The translations under genes were made by a program, and so were the position numbers. Source: Naganishia liquefaciens (taxonomy: Eukaryota; Basidiomycota; Tremellomycetes; Filobasidiales; Filobasidiaceae). Taken from it: 64,000 bases of DNA. Below, piece by piece: positions 1 to 12,910 of this stretch. The notes beneath the pieces are model-generated. The model did not search any database. It saw nothing but the letters and a program-made list of their open reading frames with translations, and was not told where the DNA came from. The stretch covers positions 310,001 to 374,000 of the forward strand of contig BLZA01000019.1 in assembly GCA_013423385.1 (NCBI GenBank). Direction: 5' to 3'. The number at the start of each line of letters is the position of its first letter. Positions within the stretch are counted from its first letter, which is position 1.

Positions 1-30
1 TGGCCGTCGAATCTGTATTGTCTACAAGAA

Positions 31-1164
31 TCATGAGCTCTTTGCGCCTCTGTTTGGCTTAGCTGATACTGACTGTAACCGCTTCCTGACGCTAGCCCTG
101 CTGCTCGTCCTTGATACGTTTCGCTCAATGTCCAATCCTATATGCGAGTCTTGAGCAAGTGTCTGGTTATGGACAGCCGAGTGACCGGGAACGGCGCTAG
201 ACATCGGATGGAATGGCATTCTGGAAGGAGTCATCATGCTTTGCTGCTGAATGTCATGAAGTTGCCCTCGGTCTTCATGATGTGCAGTGGAGCTTCTGTA
301 TGTTAGACTAAAGGCTGTGGTCAGTTCAGATACGGAAGTTTGGTTCAGGTCAGACAGAAAAAACACTCACTCCGCCTCCTCCTCTGCTCGGACACGCTTT
401 TGCGGTGAAGTACCGAGGACATCCGGGTGCTTGAAGGTTCTGGTATCATTTGTCCTGACTGATGCCAAAACCGCACCAACATCTTTGCTGATCGCTCGAC
501 ATTGGAGACCAGATCTATCGGGAGGAGGGCGAGAGACATTTAGCGGCACAACTCCATGTTGTCCACGCAACGCGGCGCCCGCTTGCACTGCAACCATAGA
601 TGATCCGCCATTTTCAAGCGGTTCTCCAGCTCCAAATCCATCGATAGAAGGCCGTTGATTCTCCCTACCACACTCTGTACTAGGATTCTTTGGCACTTTA
701 CCGGTGATCAGGAAATGTCTCCCGGCATCGGAGCTGGAGTGCTGTCTCGGAATAGGTCGTATAAGAGCGGGTGACTTGAAAGCTCGGTCTGATACTTGTC
801 CTGCTCCATTCGAAAGACTGGCAAGTTCTCGCTTTAAGCGAATCGCCTCACCCCGGGATGCCTCGAGTTCCGCCACGACCTTGCTGTTCTCTCTGATCTG
901 CTGTGCCGCCTTTTTCAAGGCTTTGTTTTGCTTCGAAATCTGTTCCCGAAGGTGTGAAACTAGTCGGGATATCTCGGCCTGCTGGAAATTAATGGTCCTG
1001 CTGGCAGTCGCCAAGGATCCTAGAGGAGTAGAAAACCAACTTAGGAGTTTGGCGTCCATGGAGGGTGTGATTTTGTACGTCGAGATCGGCGACGATTTGC
1101 AATGTGTGCAGACTCCTACTTGATGATCATGCCTGTCACAAAGAAAATGTCCACATTCTGTCAT
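31..1164 (-). CDS. Zip3/RNF212-like RING protein (meiotic SUMO/ubiquitin ligase family)
   Basis: Two exons are clear: 1164-371 and 295-31, joined across a 75-base intron (donor GTGAGT, acceptor ACATACAG) that keeps frame. The protein opens with a RING half (FWMTECGHFLCDRH, then VCTHCKSSPI). A region rich in S/T and F follows, then a coiled coil (roughly residues 55-115, with FQQAEISRLVSHLREQ), then a long disordered basic tail. This order (RING, coiled coil, Ser-rich tail) is that of the Zip3/HEI10/RNF212 family, which marks crossover sites in meiosis. The first Cys pair of the RING is not visible. The reading frame stays open upstream of Met to about 1255, so a 5' exon carrying C-x2-C is probably missing from this call. 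Family assignment is by pattern only; another RING/coiled-coil protein is possible. Confidence 0.6.
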
Positions 1165-1182
1165 CCAGAAACGGTCTGATCC

Positions 1183-1925
1183 TGAGCGAAAGGTTTCCTC
1201 CAGGGGATGATAGCTGATAGGGGTATCTACCTTTTCAGCGCGATTTCGCGTGTAAGCTCGTATAATTCAGTCGAGCGTACCATATTGAGCATGTGATAAA
1301 ATCAAAGAACCATGGATTTCCACCTCCCTCAGTAGAGTCGACGGCGGACGTAGAGAAGTTGACGTTCGCCATCCTGAAGGTCGATGATGGTTATGATTAT
1401 GAGATCCGGGAATCGATGGAAGCATACACGCTGGCTCAGATCTATCGCAGTGAGGTCGAGACGAGACAGTCTGTAGAGTAAGAATCCAGGATTCCACCTT
1501 GAACGGGGCGCGCTCTAGGGTCTTGCTGGACAGTCTACTTGATATCGCTTATGAAGACCTTCGCAACTTGAGTCGATAGATTCTAGATGGACCTTACATC
1601 ATCAAGCATGGCGGCCACGCGAGATTGTGGGGGCACCGGGGGCGAAAGTCGAGTTTCGGTTCGATCTTCGGTTGGGGAATGGTCCATCTGGTATGATGCG
1701 TCCTATTCCAGATAAGAACTCGCACTGCCGGTATCTGGCTCGACAGCGGTTCACGGACACATTGATCATCGCTATTGAACATCAGTCAACATACCGTCCC
1801 TCTACCGCACCTTACGCTTCGCTGCTCGTTCGATTCGTTCGTCTCCTTCGGTTTCTCTTTCTTCGCCCTTCACCGTCTCGCGGTATCCCGTATCAAGTCT
1901 CCGCTTCTCCAGTTCACTCATCGGA
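1183..1925. other. Divergent intergenic region with a possible small plus-strand exon
   Basis: This stretch lies between the RING gene (-) and GPD1 (+). A plus-strand frame over 1293-1477 reads like protein (LTFAILKVDDGYDYEIRES). It can be joined across a 41-base intron (donor GTAAGA) to a second piece ending at a stop at 1577-1579, but it has no convincing start codon. The last 100 bases before the GPD1 start are strongly pyrimidine-rich (CTCGTTCGATTCGTTCGTCT), as is common in leaders of highly expressed fungal genes. No TATA box is evident. Confidence 0.35.
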
Positions 1926-3608
1926 ATGGGCAGGGAAAAAATTGCGATTGTTGGTAGTGGCAATTGGGGTTCCGCTATCGCCAAGATTGCAGCCCAGAAT
2001 GCCAGCCGGCAGCCCGAACTCTTCGAGGCCGATCGTATCCCGATGTGGGTTTTCGAAGAGGAAGTGAACGGCCGCAAACTCACCGAGATCATCAACGAGA
2101 CGCGCATCAACGAGAAATATTTGCCTGACATCAAGTTGCCAGACAACGTCTGGGCCACAGCGGATCTGGAGGAGGCCGTCAAGGATGCCACAATCTTCAT
2201 TTTCGTCTTGCCGCACCAATTCTTGGGCAAGACTATCGAGCAGCTCAAAGGAAGAGTTTCGAAGGGTGCTAGGGGTATCACTTTGATCAAAGGTGTCGGA
2301 GTGGAAGGCGGCGAGATCCAAATCTTTGCGGATACGATTGAACGCGAGTTGGGTATCAGCTGTTCTGCATTGAGTGGAGCCAACATTGCCAACGAAGGTA
2401 CGTATACAGGTCACCTGAAGCAGATCAAGCTTACCTTTTGGTATTACCAGTGGCTGCCGAGAAGTTCTCCGGTGAGTTCCGTCCAGATAACAATATCAAT
2501 GGAACCCAGGGGCTGATGCAATTATTCGCAGAAACCACCATCGGTTACCGCAAAAGGGAAGACGGCGAGATGTGGCAGAAGCTCTTTGGTATGTGCCATT
2601 GAGCTACGGTAGCGCAATCAGTCTGACTTGAATTGATCTTTCGCAACTGATAGCGACCGACTTTTTCAAGGTTCAGATCGTCGAAGACGTGGCGGGCGTC
2701 AGCCTGTGTGGAGCCCTCAAAAGTATGTCCTAATCTACTCAGCTCTGAAACCATGGCCCCAGACCTGATGTAGCGTCAACAGACATCGTTGCTGTCGGAG
2801 CTGGCTTTATGGACGGATTGGGATGGGGAGACAATGCAAAGGGTAAGAATGCGAGATCAGTATTAAGCTCAAACAAGCTGATACCTACGCGCGATAGCTG
2901 CTGTGATGCGTAACGGTCTCATCGAGATGAAGAACTTCTGCTTGGAGTTTTTCGAAACTTCCAAAGCGGAAACATTTTTCCAGGAGTCGGCTGGTGTCGC
3001 AGATCTCATGACAAGCTGTATGTCGGGGACCCTCGCTTCGAGCGATTGCGACTGATATCCCAATGTTAATTATTAGGTATGGGAGGTCGAAACCGAAAAT
3101 GTGCCGAGGTATGTAGCATTGGCGTGCTCCTCGACCCGTTTGGCTAATATGAATCTCCCTTTCCAGGCTTTCGTCAAGACAGGAAAGGTCAGGATTCCAG
3201 AACAGAGACCATACCGTCTTTAGCTAATGTATCTATTCTGTGATGGTAGAGCTTCCATGAGCTAGAGAAGGAAATGCTGGGTGGCCAGAGTACGTTATTT
3301 GCACAAGCAGATGATGATCGAGCTTCATTGACATTCTGTTTCCTTTAAACAGAACTCCAAGGCATCCATACTGTAGGTAACCCTGCTTCGAAGACGAACG
3401 TCTTCGATCATGCCTCAGGAAGCTGACTTTCCACATGTCGCAGGCTGAGGATGTCCACAACTTTTTGAAGGCCAGGAATCGACAGGATGGATATCCCTTG
3501 TTCGAAGCGATCTACGAGTGTTCTTGGGAAGGAAGAGATGTGAAGACCATTCCGAAGAGCCTCGACGCTCAGCCATCGAAGTCGGCCCAACCCCAATCAT
3601 CGTTATAG
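1926..3608 (+). CDS. GPD1: NAD-dependent glycerol-3-phosphate dehydrogenase
   Basis: Reduces dihydroxyacetone phosphate to glycerol 3-phosphate with NADH. This is the committed step to glycerol, the main osmolyte of fungi, and also feeds phospholipid synthesis. Eleven exons (1926-2397, 2451-2471, 2532-2588, 2654-2722, 2783-2842, 2898-3017, 3077-3108, 3167-3187, 3250-3289, 3353-3372, 3444-3608) sum to 1,077 bases, a 358-residue protein, the usual family length. The N-terminal Rossmann motif is [16 protein letters not shown]. The substrate-domain signature is [20 protein letters not shown], containing the catalytic Lys of LKN, and [11 protein letters not shown] follows. No mitochondrial or peroxisomal PTS1 signal is seen; it ends QPQSSL, so it is probably cytosolic. 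Several exons are only 20-32 bases. Convergent with the deubiquitinase gene. Confidence 0.97.
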
Positions 3609-3945
3609 GTGTCCTTCAGAATGTCTCGCTTTGGCGATAACACATAGAGGATGATCATAGATTTGCAAATAAGTGTCGAAGGATACCACCCTTCAAAGAT
3701 ATCTTTGATGACAACAAGGCGGTAGTATGAGCCCCAGAGTGCCTTGCACATCCGACCAGTAGGGCCCGAATGCAAGAGAAATGTCATTCGGACGTGAGCT
3801 ATCATCCAACAACTTGAGGTAGAAGAATCTCTCATCGAATATTTGGCTCCCGGGGGGAAGATAGCAAGAGGCTCGAAAGACAGCAGAAACTTGGCTTCCA
3901 CCGCTGCGTTGACTTATGTTTTCCTGTCCGGCCTGGCATGATGAA
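3609..3945. other. Convergent 3' intergenic region
   Basis: Lies between the stop codons of GPD1 (+) and the C78 peptidase (-). A minus-strand frame runs through it but overlaps the GPD1 end and shows no family resemblance. It probably holds only the two 3' UTRs. Confidence 0.5.
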
Positions 3946-5852
3946 TTATGACGGAAGGATTGTTGTTGCCGTTACGACCTTTCGGCGGACCCGCTCTTCG
4001 GGAGTTAGCAATGGTCTGCCATCAAAGCTCAAAATCTGATATTCGTCATGCTTGCTGCACAGTGTGGCGATGTGAGTTAGCGACATGAAAGCAAGGTGAG
4101 GAAAGTTGACGGCATCTCGCCCACCTTAGTAATTGCAAGTCGACTTTGAAATGCTTCAGAGTGGCATTCGGATTTTTGCTCCAGTCGAACACATCTCGCA
4201 ATGCGTCTTTGATGCCGGATCGACCGCTTCTTGGCTTCGACGTGGACCGTTTCTTCCGTACCCATCCTGACTGATCCATCTCCTCATCCGAAAGGAGTTC
4301 AATAGGATCGGCTGCATGTCCTGCCTCCATGGTTATCAGATTGTCCATGATTTTCCGGCGTTTGCGCGCTATCTGTGATGTTTCGGAGCCGGCATCAGAT
4401 GTTTGGTGATTGCTCATCTCCAAGGATGCGATCGCTGCATTCCGCAAACCTGCTGGGATCGAGCTTTGCTTGGGTTTCAGCGCCGAGGACAGGCTTTCCT
4501 TTACAAGAGTATGCCAGAAGCTTACCTTTGCGGATCGAGTATCAGCAAATTGGTAGCTCCGCTCACATCGATCTCATAGCCAGCTATTGTTCGCGAATGT
4601 CCCTCATGCTAGGCCCACACATGTAGACTGAGCTCCGAGTACGGAAGTATGCAAGAAGGCTTACCTGTAGAATGAGCGGCATCCTGCCGCTGATGGTGAC
4701 GGTTCCCCCTTCTTGCTCTGCCTTGCCAGCGATAGTCGCGGGGCCCGTAGATGGCTCTGAGTCCACGCGAAGCGTAAACTGGAACTGAACTTCGTCAAAA
4801 TCGCCATCCTGTACCGATTTTACAAGGTTCGCTGAATCCCAATGACGCAGAAAGTGGAAGATCGCTCACGAAATACATGCGGACAAAACGCATTAGGGCA
4901 TGATGCATCGGTGCAATGCGCTTCGGTTTGTGATCGCCTGTTGCCGGAAAATTGACTAAGTGAGGAGTTAGCTGATTCCATCAACTCCTAATTTCGGATA
5001 TAAAACGCACAGACTTTACATCTATGAACCAGACCGAATCACTGGGATTTAAGGTTTATAAAGGCTGAGTGATGGCAGTTTGACTCACGAGATTCCGCGA
5101 TATGCTGCCAACGCATATAAATCTGATCATCGAGGCATCAGCTAGGCAACGCGGCAGAGGAGTCTGGGGCTTACCAGCCGTTCCGATCCATTTCTGCGTA
5201 TTCACGATGACCCCTCTGAAGTGTCTGTACCCCTCGGGATCATAACCTGTGTCCGTTCCCGATCTGTATATGCCTCCTTTTCCTTTTGTCTCGCTGAAGA
5301 CTTACCGGCCTCCCACGCGTCCTTCATCCATCTTTGAAGTGCTCGTATACTGGGCCGTCCTTCGCTAAGGGATGATTCGAGCTCCGACTCAAGTGCAGTG
5401 AGGCACATCAGATAGTTTCGATAGCTAAGGTGCAACTTTGCTCGTTAATCACATTTCCTTCTTGCTTCATTTGTTACTGACCCGCATCCCCAACCTGTGA
5501 TGACGATATGATCAGTGTAGTCCGGGCTCTAGCGGTAAACGTGGGAGTCTGACCATTGTCAAAGCCTCGCACAGACTTTATATGACAGACTGTTGGCCTG
5601 CAAAGTACTGCCTTTCTGGTGCCTGGTCTCTTAGCGGTTGACTGCAATGCTTGATGAAGAATGGGAACAAGACCTGTCGGATTGCAGTAGTCAATGCTTA
5701 CCTCCTCGATGGGGGAGTGAAGCTAGAGGAGATACCTGGACTGATGTTTTTCGGTAACTTGTTGATATCATCCGTTGGCATCCACCTGATGATTCGACAG
5801 ATTCAGCATCTGCAACGCTCGACCAGTTCTGCTCAGGTGACTGACCATGCAT
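3946..5852 (-). CDS. ZUP1: ZUFSP/Mug105-type C78 peptidase (K63-linkage deubiquitinase)
   Basis: Cysteine peptidase of the UfSP/ZUFSP fold. Human ZUP1 cleaves K63-linked ubiquitin chains and acts in genome maintenance; Mug105 is the fission yeast member. The gene has about nine short exons. The catalytic Cys motif, spread over a splice junction, reads GWGCGYRNYLMCLTAL. It is followed by AGYDPEGYRHFRGVIVNTQ, the KWIGTADLYALAAYRGI block, the catalytic His in LQHEGHSRTIAGYE and the Asp in LLILDPQ. The end (KHDEYQILSFDGRPLLTPEE) also matches the family C-terminus. All catalytic residues are present. Start placed at the ATG at 5852 (MHGQSPEQNW). The upstream minus strand (to about 6070) is partly open, and a 5' exon with a zinc finger cannot be excluded. 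No zinc finger is visible in the part called. Diverges from the dienelactone hydrolase. Confidence 0.88.
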
Positions 5853-6293
5853 CGTCTTCCGCTCGGGATTTCAAGCTCGACTTGACCGCATCCTTGAGCA
5901 CCGTTCGTTTCGGCATCTCCCAGTAAGGAAAGGGGTGTCTGTCCCTCGATCAGTGTGCTGATCACCTTCGTGTGCGCCTCTTGTCGATGAAGCTCTTGGA
6001 GCATCCGAGAATCGCACACCAAGGCATCTCGAAACCTCGAAACGGCCGATTGCTGCTCGTGTCTCACGCGGATGCAGATTCCAGCTTAGCTAAGATTCTG
6101 CCGGCAGGAAGGCTCGATGAGTCATATTCTATCAATAGCCGCTTTGTCCAATGCTCGGCAGCTGTTGTCGATCGCCGGATCTGCATTATTGATGATATAT
6201 ACCCTCGCATGTCGCAATTGGAACGGCAAGTAGTGTCAACACTTCGTCTGCAACGTCGCTACTTCTCCTGCTATCCTATACCCATCACACAAA
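5853..6293. other. Divergent intergenic region between the C78 peptidase and DLH genes
   Basis: Holds the 5' regions of both genes. Short frames exist on both strands (plus 5972-6358, minus 5768-6067), but neither shows a recognisable domain. A TATA-like site for the plus-strand gene lies near 6194. Confidence 0.4.
6194..6201 (+). promoter_or_regulatory. TATA-like box of the dienelactone hydrolase gene
   Basis: GATATATA lies about 95 bases before the ATG at 6294, in the shared region with the C78 peptidase gene. Called from sequence and spacing alone. Confidence 0.4.
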
Positions 6294-7385
6294 ATGTCAT
6301 CGTCCCCAAGTCTTGCGCAATGCTGCATCAACGGTGTCACCTGGGAGGGTTCTCCTGAGGGACAAGTATGTTTCGACATTTCTGCCTATACGCTGCGGGA
6401 ACCTAGCGCTCATCCCTTATTACTTCAATCAGATCCGTAGCATCAACGGCGTCGATGTATACGTCGCGGAACCCAAGCAGGGAGGAGACAAGTCGAAAGC
6501 TGTCCTCTTTTTGACTGATATCTTCGGTTTGGACTTGGTCAACAGCAAGGTAAGTCGCTGGCTCACCTACCGCTTTATTATCGGCGCTTCGTGTCGCTGA
6601 TCGCTGCCTTGATGTACCTAGTTGTTGGCTGATGACTATGCCCGAAAAGGCTACTACACCTATGTCGCTGATTACCTCAACGGCGATGCCGTCGAGAAAG
6701 ACGCCATGAACACTGGCAAAGTAAGGAGGCTGGTTGGCGGAATGACGGCGTAGCTGAAGCCTTCTTGTGCTGGTAGTTCGACTTCATGGGATGGCTCTCC
6801 AAGCACGGTGAGGAGGCCACTCACGCCGGGCTGGACCCCGTGATCGATGGATTGAAGGAGCAAGGCGTGTGCAAGTTCGCCGCTGTAGGATACTGCTTCG
6901 GAGTACGTATTCCTTTCATCTGCGCATCTTGCGAATAAAGACTGAGACCTCCATCGTTCTCGATGAAAAGGGAAAGTACGCCGTCCGACTGGCAATTCAA
7001 AAACGAATCTCCCTTGGCATGATCGCGCATCCTTCCTTGCTTCAACTTCCCGCCGACCTCGAGTCGCTGAAGAAGGTCACACCCGAAATTCCCATGCTTT
7101 TCGTCACTTGCACCACGGACCAGCAGTATCCTCCTGAAGCGCAAAAGACCGGTGATGACATCCTCGGAAACGGTAGCATGGAGGGCGAAGGCTACAAGCG
7201 AGTGTTTTACGAAGGCTGCTCGCACGGTTTCGCTGTTCGAGGTGACAAGTCGGACCCCAAGGTCAAGTTTGGCAAGGAAGATGCATTCAAGCAGACTATC
7301 GAATGGTAAGTTTATCTCCCGTTGCGCACTGTGCACTTGCTCATCCGTTGACGCGTGGTAAAGGTTCAAGAAGCACGATTTCTGA
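6294..7385 (+). CDS. Dienelactone hydrolase family protein
   Basis: Alpha/beta hydrolase related to carboxymethylenebutenolidase, which opens dienelactones. Fungal members act on varied esters and lactones, so the true substrate is unknown. Six exons (6294-6365, 6433-6549, 6622-6720, 6777-6902, 6971-7305, 7364-7385) sum to 771 bases, 256 residues, typical for the family. The catalytic triad is visible: nucleophile Cys in GYCFGGKYAV, Asp in TCTTDQQYPPEAQ and His in EGCSHGFAVRGD. The N-terminal Cys-Cys (MSSSPSLAQCCINGVTWEG) and SINGVDVYVAEP are usual in fungal homologues. No signal peptide, so probably cytosolic. Tail-to-tail with BTA1, 183 bases apart. Confidence 0.93.
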
Positions 7386-7568
7386 TCGCTCAAAGGAAAT
7401 CGAAACGAAGAATAGGAAACGCCATGAAAAGCTGTCATATAATGATCGTTATCGAATCATTGATATCCTCTTTCTGCCTGCGCGCAAACGCGATCGTTTT
7501 GAATTTATCTGTACAATGCTTGTTTCAGTACCCGTGCCCTTCCCCTCCCTCAGCAATCCCCCTAAGTC

Positions 7569-10284
7569 TCAAGCTAGCTTTTCCGCCCGCCACAGGGAGG
7601 CGTACATATTGACACGATCAATTGCCTCCCCGTTTTCCCGAATATCCACAGCCTCAACCTTGAAACCCGCCTTTTCGAATCGCTTCCTGTACCAAGGGTA
7701 CTTGCCGGCGCTCCTCCAGACAGCCTGACCGCCCACCTTCAAGACGCGCTTCATCTCTAGGATCTCGTAGTCGAGTTCCGATCGCAAATGTTCGAGCTCG
7801 ACTTCGGGAGTCACGTCTTCCTCCGGTCGTCTTGTCTTGGGCAATGGCCTTGAATCCGGTATAGGATCGAACCAGTCCAAACTGTCCATTACGATGATCT
7901 TGGTCAAGCTCTCGCTGTGCAATCCACATAGAACGCTTCATTTCGCGAGAAAGAGCGTCAGCCACAGTCTGTCGAACTCCGCTTGAAAGACTCACTTCAG
8001 AATGGTGTCGGTATGCATCTTGATGCCAGTCGTCCTCTGTCCGTTTCGCGCTTTCAAGTCCGCAAATCCCTCGGGCGTAAGGTACAGTGGACAAGAAGCC
8101 CGCGTGTATTTGCCGTTCAAGCACAAGAAATAGTGATAAGCGCCCGTCTTCATGTTTGCGAGCGCCGGAACCGGGTCAAGAGTGGCGGAGATGAAGTCGG
8201 CGATATCTCCATCCTCTAGAAGACAGTTAAGCTGGTTTCGAGGTACGCCCAATGCGTTCCAACAGAAGAATCCGGATCCAAGGATGAGCTTCATGGCTGG
8301 GTTCAGCATGATTGGCCGGAGCTTTTTCTTCCAGATTTGATCTTGCTCAGCGGTGCTGTTTGCGGTGATCATCTTCTTGACGTCTTTGGACACCCCGGCG
8401 ATCTTGAAAGCCGCTCGGGCCAGACGAATTGCCCAGCCAGAGTAGCCCCGCAAGAAGAAATTCGAGGAAAATTGATCGGCATTCGTCTTCCAATAAGAAT
8501 ATGCTTGAACGGACAAGTACGGCGCGATCTTGTTGTCCAGAAGCTTTTCGAATCGTGCGTGCTTTCCCTCGCCGAAGATGTGCCAGAAATCGTGGTACTC
8601 CAATGCTTGGGAAGCGGCGAGTTTCAGTTCAAGGATGTGGCCCTGGCACGGGTTCATGTCTACTGAATGAATTTCGACGTCCGCCTTGATAGCGTAATGC
8701 AATACGTTGTCACCGGCGCTTGTGATGCACAGCAGGGAATCGCCGTCCTTGATATTGAGCCTGTCGATGTCGCATTGAGGATCTTCCCATGTCCAGCCGT
8801 AGATGTGCGTCCGGAATTGTTTATGGACCCGTTGCAGAGCGTAGGGCAGGCGCCATTGTCGCAAAGCTGTACTCATACTACTTTTTCGTTTGACAAGAGA
8901 TTTTGTTTCCTCTTCTTTGCTAATTAGGTTGGACCAGGCGCTTTCTCCGATGGACATGTCGGGCATCATCAAGTCGGACAGGTCCTTCTTGCTTCCCGAC
9001 GAGAACGGCGATTCCGGGGTCAATAGACCATTGACAATGCGAAAACCGTCCGTGCCTTCGAGACCTTGGTCAGCAGCAGAGGTGTTCGTGAAGCTAGGCT
9101 CGGATCTGCCGAGATAGATGTAATACGGAATCTTGACAAGTCTTGGAAGTATGAACCCATTTCGCGCATTGAGAATTTTGATCGGCTCGAAACGGTGCTG
9201 GAGATAGTCTGTGTCGCACCGTCGTCAGTGATACATTCGGGACAGGAATCGCCCTTCATCTACTCACTCCTTCTTGACGAGTGAAGATAGACGTGGTCGA
9301 AGGAAAACCAGGTAGTCCAGAACCAGGAATTGATCAGTCCAGTGTCCAGGTTTAGGGAGCTGGTGTCCTGATTGAAGATGCAGGGCATGAAACTCAACTG
9401 TCAAGCCAAAAAAAACCATAATCACATACCTTGCCACCTTTTACCGCAAGCTCAGACTCTCGACCTGCATAAAAATCAACAACACCGATCATGCCGTGCT
9501 CTGGCTCCAGCACCCGCTGGATTCGATCAAGTGTCTCATGGAACGTGGGAATCTTGTCGAAAGGTTCAGGATGCGTAAAGAACGTTGCACTGCGAAAGCA
9601 AAAACATACCATGGACAGACTGTAGCTCATGGTGACCAGAGAGACCTGCCCTCTTGTCGGGATCTCTCCGTCTTGCCAATCTGGCAGAACAAACTTGCTC
9701 GCGTCTTGGTGCAGGCAATGTACGTTTTTCCACCCCTTCGCGGCAAACCTTTTCCTAGCGATCTTCAACAAAGGCTCGCAGAGATCGATGAGGTAGACAG
9801 CATCGAAGGAAGATATAGGTATGTAGTCATCCATGGTTTCTATGTTCCAGCCTGAAGGATACAAACCGTCAGCCAAAGTTTGTTTTGAAACCCCAAGTAC
9901 AACAGGCTAGTGCTCACCTGTTCCTCCGCCGATGTCTATCCAGATTTTGGGGCCATCTGCCCTGGAATGCCGATTCACCTTTCCTTGTGTCTTCAAATGT
10001 GATGCGACGAGTTGCAACAGGGTATCCCTCCCCTTGAGCAATCCTCCCCTGGTATCGTCATAGACGTCGGCTTGTCCCGCGTAGAATGAGTCAAGCCTTT
10101 CTCGCTGACTGCCCCCTCGAACCGGTTTAAGAAAGCAAATCCATGCGAATTTGAAGACCGATCTTGCCAGTCGTGATTGCCAGGCTAGAACTGATATGGC
10201 GGTCGATACGATGGCAAGAATGCTGAAGAAAGTTCTGGAAGAGTCGGGCAATTGCTGTGACTTTCCCTCCAGGGTTGACTGCAT
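7569..10284 (-). CDS. BTA1: Betaine lipid synthase (DGTS synthase), BtaB-BtaA fusion
   Basis: Makes diacylglyceryl-trimethylhomoserine, a phosphorus-free membrane lipid that replaces phosphatidylcholine under phosphate limitation. The N-terminus has a membrane segment (FFSILAIVSTAISVLAW, residues about 20-36). Next is a BtaB-like SAM methyltransferase domain (motif I IWIDIGGGTG, then YLIDLCEPLLKIARKRF, LVTMSYSLSM and IGVVDFYAG). The C-terminal half is the BtaA-like aminocarboxypropyl transferase (YGWTWEDPQCDIDRL, LLCITSAGDNVLHY, VDMNPCQGHILELK). It closes with VDIRENGEAIDRVNMYASL. At least four short introns; protein about 800 residues. Both enzymatic halves appear complete, so the cell should be able to make DGTS. 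Start chosen at MQSTLEGKSQQL, the ATG just before the membrane segment. A TATA-like element lies about 100 bases upstream. Confidence 0.95.
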
Positions 10285-11089
10285 GGTAGAGGAGAGGAGG
10301 ATAGATGTTGAACCTTGCTGGCGGCAGTGTTGATCATTCGCTGCTAGCTTAGGGGTCTAACGTTGGATGAAGGCCATCCGCGGGTATATATCTGATCCGC
10401 ATGTTCGACTGTTCCGCAATGTTGTGAATACGGGTAGCCATACTGTTCGCTAGTATCGGATAAACCCGCTCCGTAGCGTTCAAGCAGTCTCAGTGCTCTC
10501 GAAAGCCCTTGCTGGGATTGTCTACCAACAAAGGTATAGTACGAACGTGGTGGCTAAGGTATTTGAACGTGGGTGGCGATAGCTCGTGCAAACCGCTCAC
10601 GGCTTTTGCGACCGAGTTTTTTTAGCGCGTCAGCCTATCGCCCATCCATGCAGGTCTGCGGCCTTCCTGGGCGCGGGAGAATGGCAGCTGAAGACCCTGC
10701 TGGCAACTGCCTAGAGCTTTGCCGAGCTATTTGCACGCTCACAAGTGCCGTAGATGGCCTAGCTGATGGTCTCCAACAGGGCGTCAGCACCCTGGGAAGC
10801 CAGCCCATGTCCAATACATTTCCTTGTCCTAAATGTAACTCTGATAGAGCGCTGAAGGCGTATGCGCGTGGCATCTGAACGAGGTTCGAATGATGACTAA
10901 TAGGCAAGGGTATATAATTATATGTCGGCGCCGATCCAGCAATGCAGGCGCAAACTCGATGCTTTTCAGCGAGTGAACATGTGCATTGTCATTTCGACAG
11001 CATTTCTTCTTTGGTCTTTGGGTTTACAACTGGAAGCAGATGGTACAAGACTGTCGCACGACAGATAATCTCAACAATGCGCCATTCGG
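10285..11089. other. Intergenic region between BTA1 and polyubiquitin
   Basis: Both flanking genes read leftward, so this holds the BTA1 promoter and the polyubiquitin 3' end. Open frames on both strands at about 10573-10907 are rich in Ala, Arg and Ser and show no domain. Nothing else is recognised. Confidence 0.4.
10385..10390 (-). promoter_or_regulatory. TATA-like box of BTA1
   Basis: TATATA, read on the minus strand, lies about 100 bases upstream of the BTA1 start at 10284. Called from sequence and spacing only. Confidence 0.35.
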
Positions 11090-12830
<1,741 letters not shown>

Positions 12831-12902
12831 CAGAAGTGATATGATGTCAAATCCAGGTGAATGTTGGGGATCGAGAGGGATGACAAGTCGATTTCGCGCG
12901 GG

Positions 12903-12910
12903 TTTATATA
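12903..12910 (-). promoter_or_regulatory. TATA box of the polyubiquitin gene
   Basis: A clean TATATAAA on the minus strand lies about 70 bases upstream of the predicted leader intron and 350 bases upstream of the ATG. That spacing makes sense if a short non-coding exon precedes the intron. Confidence 0.6.

Noticed and set aside
3569-3901. Minus-strand frame overlapping the GPD1 stop
   Set aside because: The true end of the C78 peptidase is at 3946 after an intron; this frame runs into GPD1 and shows no homology.
10573-10907. Overlapping frames on both strands between BTA1 and polyubiquitin
   Set aside because: Mutually overlapping, Ala/Arg/Ser-rich, without splice sites or domain; probably chance.
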